Assembly: GCF_014218335.1 (NCBI RefSeq)
Contig: NZ_AP023367.1
Span: 3,225,501-3,289,500 of the forward strand
DNA length: 64,000 bases
From: Anaerocolumna cellulosilytica
GTDB taxonomy: Bacteria; Bacillota; Clostridia; Lachnospirales; Lachnospiraceae
Direction: 5' to 3'
Part shown: piece by piece, positions 55,063-63,983 of the stretch
Layout: each line of letters opens with the position of its first letter
Position numbering within the stretch: position 1 is the first letter of the stretch
Notes under the pieces: model-generated
What the model saw: only the letters and a program-made list of their open reading frames with translations
Databases searched by the model: none
What the model was told of the DNA's origin: nothing
Position numbers and translations under genes: made by a program

Positions 55063-55251
55063 AATTCCTGCCTTTCTCTTAAGGAATTCGGGTCCGTAAA
55101 GCCATTGCCCACTTTCCCGAACCTTTCAACTAGATTTTTATCCGATTATAATGTCCAATTCACTTAAGTTTAAGCAATTGGTTACATCTATTTTACTATA
55201 AAATAACCAGAATTTCCAGTCCTTGTACACGAAACTAAGAATCCCGCTGCA

Positions 55252-56109
55252 TTATCCCTTTACACTTCCGGCAGTAACCCCCTCTACAAACTGCTTCTGT
55301 GCTGCAAAGAATACAATCAGAGATGGAAGTAAAGTTATAATAGACATTGCCAGTATCTTATTCCACTCAAAACCAACATCTGCATCCATAGACAACCGTA
55401 GTCCTAATGAAGCTGGATATTTTGCTACGGTCTTTACATAAATCAATGGTCCCATAAAGTCGTTGGAGGACCACATAAACTGAAATAACGCAGCTGATAC
55501 GATAGAAGGCTTTAAAACCGGACAAATAATAAACCACAAGGTTTGCAGGGAATTACATCCATCAATCTTTGCCGCTTCCTCTAACTCCTTTGGTATCCCT
55601 CTCAAAAACTGTACTAACATAAATACGAAGTACGTATCGCTGGCAAAAAAGGTTGGTATGATTAACGGCAGGTATGAAAGTGATGGTTCCAACCAACCTA
55701 AATTACGAAAAAGTAAATACTGGGGAATATTTAATACCACCTGTGGCAGAAATAATGTAGATAACAATATTGCATAAAACATTTTCTTGCCTTTAAACCG
55801 AAACCTTGCAAAACCATAAGCCGTTAATGTTGCAGATAAAACGGTACCAACTACCTTCGGCAATACAATTTTATAGGTATTTACCAAATAAGTTAAAAAT
55901 GTATATTCTGTTGACTGCCACCCATTAATATATGCCTGAATCGAGAATTTCTTCGGTATGATTCCAATAGATGAGAATATCTCATTATTACTTGTCTTAA
56001 AGGAGGCTCCCAGCATCCAAAGCATAGGGTATATCATAATCGTACCAACACCTATTAATACGAGATAACGAAGTGTTGTATTTACTATATTTTTTTGTCT
56101 TCTTGTCAT
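55252..56109 (-). CDS. Sugar ABC transporter permease (MalG/LacG type)
   Basis: A 285-residue inner-membrane protein with six membrane helices; the EAA loop reads ELEEAAKIDGCNSLQTLWFI followed by ICPVLKP (near 190-215). It ends TAGSVKG, typical of carbohydrate-uptake-1 permeases. It starts two bases after the stop of the partner permease, whose last codons hold its GGGAGG ribosome site. No ATP-binding subunit is encoded here, so a shared MsmK-like ATPase elsewhere is likely. A gap of about 190 bp separates it from the isomerase gene. Confidence 0.93.
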   Translation of the reverse strand: MTRRQKNIVNTTLRYLVLIGVGTIMIYPMLWMLGASFKTSNNEIFSSIGIIPKKFSIQAYINGWQSTEYTFLTYLVNTYKIVLPKVVGTVLSATLTAYGFARFRFKGKKMFYAILLSTLFLPQVVLNIPQYLLFRNLGWLEPSLSYLPLIIPTFFASDTYFVFMLVQFLRGIPKELEEAAKIDGCNSLQTLWFIICPVLKPSIVSAALFQFMWSSNDFMGPLIYVKTVAKYPASLGLRLSMDADVGFEWNKILAMSIITLLPSLIVFFAAQKQFVEGVTAGSVKG

Positions 56110-56111
56110 AG

Positions 56112-57053
56112 CTACCTCCCTTCATCATCCGAATAATATACCCAGTACTTCTGACTCATAAAGGATATGATGGTCAATGTCATTACAATTAAGAACAACA
56201 GCCAGGAAATCGCACTCGCTAGTCCCATCTGATAGGTTTTAAAGGCATTCTGGTATACCAGCATTGAAATTAATGTCGTAGACCCTAATGGCCCTCCGTC
56301 TGTAATAATATACGGTGCATTAAATTCCTGAAATGCCTGACAAAGCTGAGTAACTAAATTGTAAAATATAACAGGACTAATTAAAGGAATTGTTACGCTA
56401 AGAAACTGTCTGGTTTTACTAGCCCCGTCAATGGATGCTGCTTCATATAAATCCGTTGGCACACTCTTTAAAGCAGCCAAAAAAATAACCATCGGAGAGC
56501 CAAACTGCCAAACCCTTAACAGACTTACAACAAATAATGAGTACCTGGAATCTCCCAACCAGTTTGGCCCAACAACATTAAAGATACTTAATATCTGATT
56601 AATTAAACCGTTATTCTGAAATAAAAATTTCCATAGCACGGCAATAGCTACAGAACCACCAAGTATTGACGGAATATAATAAATGGTACGAAATAAATTA
56701 ACTCCTTTGATTTTAAAATTTAAAATATATGCCACAAACAGAGCAAACGCCAATTTAAGCGGAACTGTCATAAATGCATACCGGAAAGTAACCTCAAAGG
56801 CTTTTCGTATTTTTGCTGTATCCAGTATCTGAGTATAATTTTTAAAACCAATAAACGATACAATATCCTTAAATAAATCATAGTCTGTAAAGCTATAGTA
56901 CAAAGAGGAGCCAAAGGGATACAGTTTGAATACTAGGAATCCTATAAGCCAAGGCAATATATAGAGAAACCCTGTATTTTCTTTTAAAAAGTAACGAAAG
57001 CCACGTCTTTTTAAAACTGCATCGGATATCTGCACATCCTTATTTCTACGCAT
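56112..57053 (-). CDS. Sugar ABC transporter permease (MalF/LacF type)
   Basis: About 313 residues from the ATG at 57053, with GGAGG upstream; the longer frame has no site. Six membrane helices; the EAA loop is DLYEAASIDGASKTRQFLSV followed by TIPLISP. YYSFTDYDLFKD near the first periplasmic loop is typical of this family. It pairs with the permease that starts two bases downstream and with the binding lipoprotein gene upstream, from which it is split by about 650 bp of decayed or noncoding sequence. Confidence 0.93.
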   Translation of the reverse strand: MRRNKDVQISDAVLKRRGFRYFLKENTGFLYILPWLIGFLVFKLYPFGSSLYYSFTDYDLFKDIVSFIGFKNYTQILDTAKIRKAFEVTFRYAFMTVPLKLAFALFVAYILNFKIKGVNLFRTIYYIPSILGGSVAIAVLWKFLFQNNGLINQILSIFNVVGPNWLGDSRYSLFVVSLLRVWQFGSPMVIFLAALKSVPTDLYEAASIDGASKTRQFLSVTIPLISPVIFYNLVTQLCQAFQEFNAPYIITDGGPLGSTTLISMLVYQNAFKTYQMGLASAISWLLFLIVMTLTIISFMSQKYWVYYSDDEGR

Positions 57054-57098
57054 TTTTTTATCCTCCAATCTTATAATGCCGCACATTATGCCAATTAC

Positions 57099-57489
57099 TT
57101 AACCGAACAGAAAGTATTTTTCTTGTTGTAAAACCACGAACCGGCTTCCATTTAGTATGGCATAAGCTACCATTGATGAACCGGTCGTTTTTATATATTT
57201 TTCTATATCAGCACTATCAATAAGTTGATACTTTACTCTGCTCATCCTGATGCAGTAAAATGCTTTAACTTCTGTCTTATATATTTCTTCCTAAGAAATT
57301 TAATCATTAAGCACTTCTTTGGAGATTTCGTCTAAGGCAGTCATCAGAACCATCCATTGCCCTTAACCAAAAGTTTGGTGATAAGCCTGCTATTTTATCA
57401 GTCCAAGATTGAAGCAGTGACTCATCAATTTCATGATAATAAAGCTTTTTTTCCTCTTTATAATTATATAAATACATTCTGACATTCAT
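57099..57489 (-). pseudogene. Decayed coding stretch inside the ABC importer operon
   Basis: Two protein-like pieces lie on the minus strand. The first is a 60-codon frame (57489-57307: YNYKEEKKLYYHEIDESLLQ, then SWTDKIAGLSPNFWLRAMDG). Its end reads better in another frame (VLMTALDEISKEVLND, then a stop near 57302), implying a one-base shift near 57345-57350. The second is a 48-codon piece (57245-57099: MSRVKYQLIDSADIEKYIKT, then VAYAILNGSRFVVLQQEKYF). Neither has a ribosome site. I recognise no family. Remnants of one or two small genes is the simplest reading, but intact noncoding sequence is possible. Confidence 0.4.
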
Positions 57490-57639
57490 ATACTAATTAA
57501 CAATATCCACATAGTTCTTCTTAGTTATTGAACATTGTTCATCTACCATGTAAAACGACTGTACCATATATAAACCATTCAACTATATTTGACGCGGATA
57601 ATCTTTTTGTGAGCTATTACTCTGTGTATAATTACAAAA

Positions 57640-57719
57640 CAAGGGCTGCTGCAAACCACTGATATTCTGCATCCGGTTAGTCCGCAGGCTACTCTTCTTT
57701 GGATTGCAACGGCCCCCTG
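57640..57719 (-). terminator. Large stem-loop after the binding-protein gene
   Basis: On the minus strand AGGGGGCCGTTGCAA (57719-57705) pairs with TTTGCAGCAGCCCTT (57655-57641), two G-T pairs allowed, and TTGTTTTG follows. Such partial terminators after a binding-protein gene raise its yield over the permeases. Confidence 0.6.
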
Positions 57720-57744
57720 TCTTCATCATTTACATTTTATCAGC

Positions 57745-59151
57745 TTAATTAGCTGCATTTACTTCATTTACACTATCAATCAGATATTGAGCAGCAGTTG
57801 CTGAATCTGTCTGATCATAACTTAGATTTTGGAATACCTCATAATAATATCCTGTACTATCTTTTAGGGATGAATGTTCAAAGTTTGGATCCGTGTCATA
57901 GCCTTTAAATCCCATTACTAATTTGTTAGCATCATAAGTCAAACCAGATAATAATCCTTCTGAAACCAAAGTCGCTTCTGCTGCTTTATTGGATACTGTA
58001 CCTCTTTCCATTCCCATAATCTTAACACCTTCTGGGTCAGAAGTCAGGAATTCAAGCAGTAACGCAGCTTCAGCAGGATGTTTTGAGTTTGCACTAACTG
58101 CAAATCCCATAGAGATTTTAGTAAAACCGCTTTTATTAGAGCCTAAGTCTGTAGGGAATTCACCCATTACAAGATTCTGTCCTTCAGATAATGCATCCTT
58201 AAACTTAGAAGCACTGCTATCCCATTCGTAGATTCCGCCGTAATGGCCATCCATCCATTTTGTATTTTTATCAAGAGAAGTAGCACCGTCTCCCGCTAAA
58301 GTTGCCAGAGAAGGAATTACATGTTTGTCTTCTAGCATATTAATCCAGTCAAGTCCTGCCTGAACTTCCTCAACTGTGTAGTTTACTTTTTTATCAACCA
58401 CCCACTCTTTTCCATATGTCTGGTGCAGGTAATACATCAGCATGAGTATACGATCATATTCACCAAGTGCCAAAGGATAATAATCATCTCCTAATTTGGA
58501 TTTGAATGTTTCGCCTGCTGCTATAATTTCTTCAAATGTCTTTGGAACTTCAAGCCCGGCTTTTTTGAAGGCAGATTCATTCCAGTAGAATACTCTTCCT
58601 GTCGTGCCAATCGGTACTCCCTGTAAGGAACCATTAACAGACATCAATTCTAAAAGGTCATCCGGATAATTCGTTACAGATATTATGTTATTCAATTTAT
58701 TTATATCATAGAATTTATCACCATTTGGTGAAAATTGATAAATCCAGTTCCAGTTAATCTGAATTAAGTCTGCTTCTGTTTTACCAGCAAGCTGAGTTGC
58801 TATATTTTCCTGCCAGCCGGTCCAAGCACCGTATTCAGGAACAACTTTGATATTTGGATATTTTTTTGTAAAAGCATCTAGTGCTGCAATTGTTGCTTCG
58901 TGTCTGCTGTCACCACCCCACCAAGAAAATCTTAATTCAATGGGGTCTGTTAAATTTGGTTCTAAAGCTTCTGAATCTCCTCCTGCAGCTTCAGTAGGCG
59001 CTGCTGTTGCCTCTCCCTTGTTATCATCTGCTGCTTTTGTTGGTTCAGTCGTAGTGCCACCATTCTTGTTGGTTTTACCACAAGCACCTAGCATAAATAC
59101 CATTACCATTACCAGCAGGATAGATAAAGATTTTTTTGTAAGCCTTTTCAT
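57745..59151 (-). CDS. Sugar ABC transporter substrate-binding lipoprotein
   Basis: A 468-residue family-1 binding protein. The signal peptide SLSILLVMVMVFMLGACG has the lipobox LGAC (Cys 24), followed by a Thr/Ala/Glu-rich linker to about residue 65. The core starts IELRFSWWGGDSRHEATIAA and has TEADLIQINWNWIYQF and the C-terminal hinge ASAEGxx-like GMERGTVSNKAAEATL. It binds an oligosaccharide or sugar outside the membrane for the two permeases. The clear promoter and a LacI-type palindrome upstream point to regulated, high expression. Confidence 0.94.
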   Translation of the reverse strand: MKRLTKKSLSILLVMVMVFMLGACGKTNKNGGTTTEPTKAADDNKGEATAAPTEAAGGDSEALEPNLTDPIELRFSWWGGDSRHEATIAALDAFTKKYPNIKVVPEYGAWTGWQENIATQLAGKTEADLIQINWNWIYQFSPNGDKFYDINKLNNIISVTNYPDDLLELMSVNGSLQGVPIGTTGRVFYWNESAFKKAGLEVPKTFEEIIAAGETFKSKLGDDYYPLALGEYDRILMLMYYLHQTYGKEWVVDKKVNYTVEEVQAGLDWINMLEDKHVIPSLATLAGDGATSLDKNTKWMDGHYGGIYEWDSSASKFKDALSEGQNLVMGEFPTDLGSNKSGFTKISMGFAVSANSKHPAEAALLLEFLTSDPEGVKIMGMERGTVSNKAAEATLVSEGLLSGLTYDANKLVMGFKGYDTDPNFEHSSLKDSTGYYYEVFQNLSYDQTDSATAAQYLIDSVNEVNAAN

Positions 59152-59201
59152 ATAATTTCTCCTTTTCTTTTTTTACGTTACATAGCTTTTCTGGTACGCG
59201 T

Positions 59202-59237
59202 TGGCTAATTCACGAAAATGTTTCGTTGTGACAATTA
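59202..59237 (-). promoter_or_regulatory. 5'-UTR hairpin of the binding-protein gene
   Basis: On the minus strand GCTAATT and AATTAGC close an inner ACGAAA/TTTCGT pair within 36 nt. It lies in the predicted leader between the promoter and the ribosome site GGAG, perhaps stabilising the mRNA. Confidence 0.45.
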
Positions 59238-59301
59238 GCATTTTGCAACGTATTTCCCCCAATTGTTTTAGCAATTATGTAACATTCATAACTACAAACT
59301 T

Positions 59302-59330
59302 AGTATAACATTGACGTTTATCATTGTCAA
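59302..59330 (-). promoter_or_regulatory. Sigma-A promoter of the sugar importer operon
   Basis: On the minus strand TTGACA (59330-59325), 17-bp spacer and TATACT (59307-59302). The leader to the ATG at 59151 is about 145 nt. Confidence 0.8.
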
Positions 59331-59394
59331 CTTGCTATTATACACATATATTTACATGCAAATTGTGCAATATGTATACTTCATCCTTTTTTAA

Positions 59395-59408
59395 TACAAA
59401 CGTTTGCA
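59395..59408. promoter_or_regulatory. LacI-type operator palindrome
   Basis: TACAAACGTTTGCA, a near-perfect palindrome around AAACGTTT, lies about 65 bp upstream of the importer -35 box. It matches LacI/CcpA-type sites with the central CG. Confidence 0.6.
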
Positions 59409-59495
59409 TTAACAGTATGGAAAAATATACAAATTATTTTTTTACATCTTTTTCAAATTATATTCAAAATTATGCAAAAATATATCTGACACAAT

Positions 59496-59509
59496 TGTAA
59501 GTGCTTACA
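59496..59509. promoter_or_regulatory. Second LacI-like palindrome
   Basis: TGTAAGTGCTTACA has perfect TGTAAG/CTTACA arms but lacks the central CG, so it could be a site for a different regulator than that at 59395. Confidence 0.4.
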
Positions 59510-59604
59510 TGTTTTTTTCATTTTTCTTACATTTCATATATTTTTAAAGTAGTAGTTACTCTTTAAGACCTTTTTTTCGTTTGCTTAAGGTCCAGATTGT
59601 TACA

Positions 59605-59646
59605 CAAAAAAGACACGGAACATTCTTAATATTCCGTGTCTTTTTT
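59605..59646. terminator. Terminator of the uronate gene cluster
   Basis: AGACACGGAA (59611-59620) and TTCCGTGTCT (59632-59641) with A and T runs either side form a strong stem. It lies 36 bp past the kdgK stop and could act both ways. Confidence 0.9.
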
Positions 59647-59681
59647 AAATTATACATATATATTAAAATAAAACGGTTTAA

Positions 59682-60704
59682 TTATCTTTGAACTCTACCT
59701 GAAGCATCTCCGCCAACTAAAGTTTCAACGTCAGCACGGGATACTAAATTAAAATCTCCTGGTATTGTGTGTTTTAAAGCTGATGCAGCCACTGCAAATT
59801 CTAATGCTGCTTTCATGTCTTTACCTTCCGCTAATCCGCAAATCAAACCACCTGCGAAGGAATCACCGCCACCAACACGGTCAACAATTCTAACATTGTA
59901 TTTTCTGGAATGGTAGAATTCTTTTCCGTCATAAATGCAAGCTGACCAGCCGTTATCAGATGCTGAGTAGCTTTCTCTTAAAGAGCTGATTACATATTTG
60001 AAACCAAACTTATCAATCATCTGTTTGAAGATATCCTGATATCCGGACAATTCTAACTCACCACTAGTTACGTCTGTACCACTTGGTTTAAAGCCTAATA
60101 CTTTTTCTGCATCTTCTTCGTTACCAATACAAACATCAACATACTGCATCAGGTTAGACATAATGCGCTGCGCTTTTTCAGAAGACCATAATTTCTTACG
60201 GAAATTTAGGTCAACGGATACTGTAATACCCTTAGCTTTTGCAGCTTTTAAAGCAGCTTCTGTTACTTCTGCTGCAATGTCGCTAATAGCAGGTGTAATA
60301 CCTGTAAAGTGGAACCAGTCAGCACCTTCAAAAATTGCATCAAAATCAAAATCAGCAACAGTTGCTTCTGCAATAGAAGAATGAGCTCTATCATAAACTA
60401 CGTTAGAAGCACGCATGGAAGCACCTGTTTCTAAATAGTAGATACCAAGTCTTTCTCCGCCCTTTGCTACATAATCACAGTTTACATTGTATTTACGAAG
60501 TGCAGCAATAGCACTTTCACCGATAGGGTTATTAGGAACTTTGGATACAAAGTATGCATCATGTCCGTAGTTTGCAAGGGATACAGCTACGTTAGCCTCT
60601 CCACCACCATAATTTACATCAAAACTGTCTGATTGAATAAATTTCTGAAATCCGGGAGTGGATAATCTAAGCATAATTTCTCCCATTGTGATAATCTTTG
60701 CCAT
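59682..60704 (-). CDS. kdgK: 2-keto-3-deoxygluconate kinase (PfkB family)
   Basis: A 340-residue ribokinase-fold enzyme: N-terminal ITMGEIMLRLSTPG and VNYGGGEANVAVSLANYGHD (near 31-50), sugar contacts GASMRASNVVYDRAHS, and the C-terminal anion hole VDRVGGGDSFAGGLICGLAE (near 269-290) with the catalytic Asp. It phosphorylates 2-keto-3-deoxygluconate from uronate breakdown. The aldolase gene (kdgA) that would finish the path is not in the window. GGAG precedes the ATG; uxaA lies 50 bp upstream. Confidence 0.92.
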   Translation of the reverse strand: MAKIITMGEIMLRLSTPGFQKFIQSDSFDVNYGGGEANVAVSLANYGHDAYFVSKVPNNPIGESAIAALRKYNVNCDYVAKGGERLGIYYLETGASMRASNVVYDRAHSSIAEATVADFDFDAIFEGADWFHFTGITPAISDIAAEVTEAALKAAKAKGITVSVDLNFRKKLWSSEKAQRIMSNLMQYVDVCIGNEEDAEKVLGFKPSGTDVTSGELELSGYQDIFKQMIDKFGFKYVISSLRESYSASDNGWSACIYDGKEFYHSRKYNVRIVDRVGGGDSFAGGLICGLAEGKDMKAALEFAVAASALKHTIPGDFNLVSRADVETLVGGDASGRVQR

Positions 60705-60754
60705 AATAAATCTCCTTTGAATTTTAAAATCTTTTGAACAATATTATTTACAAA

Positions 60755-62236
60755 CTATAAAGTAACACCGTTCTTGAAAATAGCCATGTCATGGAAACCA
60801 GCTTCTTCCGATTTTACTTTATTACCGGATGCAATGTCAAGAACATAATCAAATAATTCCTGTGCAAGCTCATCCATAGATTTACCTTCCAGAATCTGGC
60901 CCGCATTAAAATCAATCCAATTATTCTTCTTGTTGGTTAAAGCTGAATTACTAGCTATTTTAGCTGTTGGGACCGGGGATGCAAATGGTGTTCCCCTTCC
61001 GGTTGTAAACAATACAATATGGGCCCCTGCAGCCGCTAAAGCTGTTGCGGCTACCAAATCATTTCCGGGAGCACTTAAAAGATTTAATCCTTTTATTTTT
61101 GTGGTCTCGCCATAGGCCAATACATCGGCAACCGGAGCACTGCCTGATTTCTGAGTACAGCCAAGTGATTTGTCCTCCAGAGTGGAGATTCCACCCTTTT
61201 TATTACCAGGTGAGGGATTTTCATAAATTGTTTGGTTATGTTTGGTAAAATAGTCTTTGAAATCATTAATCATTGCAACCGTTTTCTCAAAGAGTTCCTC
61301 ATCCTGACAACGATTCATAAGAAGGGTTTCTGCTCCAAACATTTCCGGTACTTCTGTCAATATAGTAGTCCCACCCTTAGAAATCAATATATCAGAGAAT
61401 GCACCCACTAAAGGATTTGCAGTTATTCCTGAAAATCCATCAGATCCACCGCATTTCATACCAATAACTAATTCCTCAGCACTGATGTCTTCGCGGTTAA
61501 ATTCACCAGCATAGGCAATCAGCTCCTTCAGTATTTCTAAGGAAGTCTCCATTTCATCCTCAACATCCTGGCATTGAAGGAATTTCACTCTGCTTTCGTC
61601 GTAATTGCCGATATACGGTTTTAACTCTGCTATGCTGCTGTTTTCGCAACCAAGTCCAAGAACAAGTATACCTCCGGCATTGGGATGATTCACAAGGTCA
61701 GCCAGAATTTTTCTGGTATTATCCTGATCATCTCCCATTTGAGAACAGCCGTAAGGATGAGGAAACGCTATGATATCCTCCACACTTCCTGTCAAAAATG
61801 CCTGCGCTTGTTTTGCCAGACTTGTTGCAATTGCATTCACACAGCCCACGGTTGGTATAATCCATATTTCATTACGGATACCGACCTTTCCGTCTCTTCT
61901 GCGGTAACCTTTAAAGTAAGCCTTTTCTGTGCTCTTAATGTTAGTATAGGATGGATGATAGGAATAGTCAAGTATCTCTCCTAAAGTAGTTTTAATATTG
62001 TGTGTATGAATCCAGCTTCCCTCCGGTATAGCATTTACTGCAAATCCAATAGGAAAACCATATTTTACAATTTGTTCCTGCTCCGCTACCGGCTTTAAGG
62101 TAAATTTATGACCGGCAGGTATCGTTTCATTTAGAACTAGTTTCTTATCTTCTAGTTCCAGTACAGTACCTTCTTTTAGTTCCTGCAAAGCAACTGCAAC
62201 ATTATCCGTTTTGTTTATTTTTAAATATTCCTGCAT
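60755..62236 (-). CDS. uxaA: Altronate dehydratase
   Basis: A 493-residue protein with the short N-terminal SAF domain (to about 95) and the UxaA catalytic part: FKGYRRRDGKVGIRNEIWII, the Cys-containing FPHPYGCSQMGDD and VLGLGCENSS, and VIGMKCGGSDGFSGITANP. It dehydrates D-altronate to 2-keto-3-deoxygluconate, the substrate of the kdgK product encoded just downstream. GAGG precedes the ATG. Order uxaB-uxaA-kdgK follows the reaction order. Confidence 0.95.
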   Translation of the reverse strand: MQEYLKINKTDNVAVALQELKEGTVLELEDKKLVLNETIPAGHKFTLKPVAEQEQIVKYGFPIGFAVNAIPEGSWIHTHNIKTTLGEILDYSYHPSYTNIKSTEKAYFKGYRRRDGKVGIRNEIWIIPTVGCVNAIATSLAKQAQAFLTGSVEDIIAFPHPYGCSQMGDDQDNTRKILADLVNHPNAGGILVLGLGCENSSIAELKPYIGNYDESRVKFLQCQDVEDEMETSLEILKELIAYAGEFNREDISAEELVIGMKCGGSDGFSGITANPLVGAFSDILISKGGTTILTEVPEMFGAETLLMNRCQDEELFEKTVAMINDFKDYFTKHNQTIYENPSPGNKKGGISTLEDKSLGCTQKSGSAPVADVLAYGETTKIKGLNLLSAPGNDLVAATALAAAGAHIVLFTTGRGTPFASPVPTAKIASNSALTNKKNNWIDFNAGQILEGKSMDELAQELFDYVLDIASGNKVKSEEAGFHDMAIFKNGVTL

Positions 62237-62305
62237 AAAGCCTCATTTCTGCTGAGAGGGTTGCCTTGGCTTACAGCAACCTCACTTCCGCTATTAAAAG
62301 TCAGA

Positions 62306-63769
62306 TTATTCTGATAAGTTTTCCATAACTGTACGCATACCGGACTTTTCTACCGCTTCTACGTAACCTGTAAGCAGTTCGGTCAGACCCTGGTATACAG
62401 TTAGGTCAGTTCCAAAAAATGCTTTGTTGCTTAATACTTTTGCTACTAATTCGCCTGCTGCCAGCTTGGAATTTTCTTTAAAGAACTCCAATACATGCTG
62501 GTCATCCATGATTTTGTAAGTATCTTCTCCTCTTTGGCCGATTAATACTCCCTCTTCCATTACATTACTGCGGTAGAAAGAAATAAGCGCAGCAAGTGAA
62601 AAACTTAAATGCACCGGAAGTTTTCCAAATTTATCGATATAACCAGTAAAACTTGGTAAACAACGTGACTTCCATTTAGATACTGAGTTTAGGGAAATAG
62701 ATAATAATGCATGTTTAATATATGGATTTTCAAAACGTTCAATTACGGAATCAGCAAATGCTGTCAATTCTTCCTTTGGTAAGGTAAGAGTTGGAATGAT
62801 TTCATCATAAATTGTTTTTGTCATGAAATCATTCACTGTTTTATCCTGCATGGACTCAAGTACGTAATCATTACCTGCAAGATAAGATGCTAATACGAAA
62901 GATGTATGGGCTCCGTTTAAGATACGAACCTTTCTTTCACGATATGGTTTCTGATTATCTGTAAAGATTACGGGAAGTCCTGCTTTATCAAGAGGAAGTT
63001 CACCGGATATATCCTTATCGCTTTCAATTACCCATAGACCAAAAATTTCACCAGTAACCAATAGGGCATCTTCATATCCTAATTCTTTAAAGATAGTTTC
63101 TGCTTCATCTTTTGGATAACCAGTTACAATTCTGTCTACTAAGGTACTGCAAAAGATACAGGCATCTTCAATCCAGCTTTCAAAATCAGCACCTAATTTC
63201 CAAAGTTTTGCATACTGGTTGACACAATTTTTAAGGGAACCGCCATTATTTTCAATAAGTTCACAAGGAATCATTACTAGCCCTTTTTCCTTATCACCAT
63301 TAAAATGATTAAATCTTTCAAATAAAAACTTAGTTAATTTTCCAGGGAATGTCTTAGGAGGGTTTGCATTAAAATCATCATTCTCCTCAAATACAATACC
63401 TGCCTCTGTTGTATTAGAAACAACAAACCTTAAGTCAGGAGATTTTGCATATGCAGCGTATTTGTCATATTCTTCAATTGCTGCTACTGCATCAGATACA
63501 CTGGTTACAACTCTATTAATCTGTTTGATTTCACCATTTTCTTTTCCTCTTAATGAAACTGTATATTTACAGTCCTGTTTGTGGAACACATCCAGGTTTC
63601 CAAAAGAAATAGGCTTTACAAGTGCAATATTACCATTAAATAGACCTGCCTCATTAACCACATCAATCATGTAATCTACAAATGCCCTTAAGAAATTACC
63701 TTCACCAAATTGAAGTACTTTAACTGGTCTGTCTGTACCTTGAATTAATTTGTTTGATAACGTATCCAT
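62306..63769 (-). CDS. uxaB: Tagaturonate reductase
   Basis: A 487-residue mannitol-dehydrogenase-family enzyme. NAD-binding VLQFGEGNFLRAFVDYMID near 18-36, the middle KVRILNGAHTSFVLASYLAG (near 278-297) with the catalytic Lys nearby, and SLNSVSKWKSRCLPS (near 357-371) match UxaB. It reduces D-tagaturonate to D-altronate. AGGAGG precedes the ATG. It is the first gene of the cluster seen here; uronate isomerase (uxaC) may lie further upstream. Its 5' region has the hairpin element at 63839-63938 and a cre-like site. Confidence 0.93.
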   Translation of the reverse strand: MDTLSNKLIQGTDRPVKVLQFGEGNFLRAFVDYMIDVVNEAGLFNGNIALVKPISFGNLDVFHKQDCKYTVSLRGKENGEIKQINRVVTSVSDAVAAIEEYDKYAAYAKSPDLRFVVSNTTEAGIVFEENDDFNANPPKTFPGKLTKFLFERFNHFNGDKEKGLVMIPCELIENNGGSLKNCVNQYAKLWKLGADFESWIEDACIFCSTLVDRIVTGYPKDEAETIFKELGYEDALLVTGEIFGLWVIESDKDISGELPLDKAGLPVIFTDNQKPYRERKVRILNGAHTSFVLASYLAGNDYVLESMQDKTVNDFMTKTIYDEIIPTLTLPKEELTAFADSVIERFENPYIKHALLSISLNSVSKWKSRCLPSFTGYIDKFGKLPVHLSFSLAALISFYRSNVMEEGVLIGQRGEDTYKIMDDQHVLEFFKENSKLAAGELVAKVLSNKAFFGTDLTVYQGLTELLTGYVEAVEKSGMRTVMENLSE

Positions 63770-63838
63770 AAAATCCTCCTAATAAATTCATTATAATATT
63801 AATCACTAACCGGAAGAAACACATTACTTACGCGGAAG

Positions 63839-63938
63839 TTTGATTCAGGTGTCAAAAGTCCATGTCTTGAAAATGAGGTATATTGGGTATATTCTCAGGT
63901 GATTTAGTTTTTTATGGACTTTTGACACCTGAACCAAA
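63839..63938. repeat. 100-bp element with 25-bp inverted-repeat ends
   Basis: TTCAGGTGTCAAAAGTCCAT (63844-63863) has an exact inverted copy at 63914-63933. The match extends five bases outward with one mismatch (TTTGA against CCAAA), making 25-bp arms around a 50-bp centre. It lies in the uxaB leader or promoter. No target duplication is visible. It could be a MITE-like element or a regulatory stem. Confidence 0.65.
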
Positions 63939-63969
63939 TTTGTGACCACCTTTTTCGTTTTTCCGTTTT

Positions 63970-63983
63970 TGTAAGCGTTTACA
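63970..63983. promoter_or_regulatory. cre-like site upstream of uxaB
   Basis: TGTAAGCGTTTACA fits the CcpA consensus TGWAANCGNTNWCA. It lies about 200 bp upstream of uxaB, beyond the 100-bp hairpin element. Confidence 0.65.

Noticed and set aside
55088-55120. TTCGGG/CCCGAA stem between the permease and isomerase genes as a terminator
   Set aside because: The stem is only six pairs with a long loop and no T run on the minus strand.
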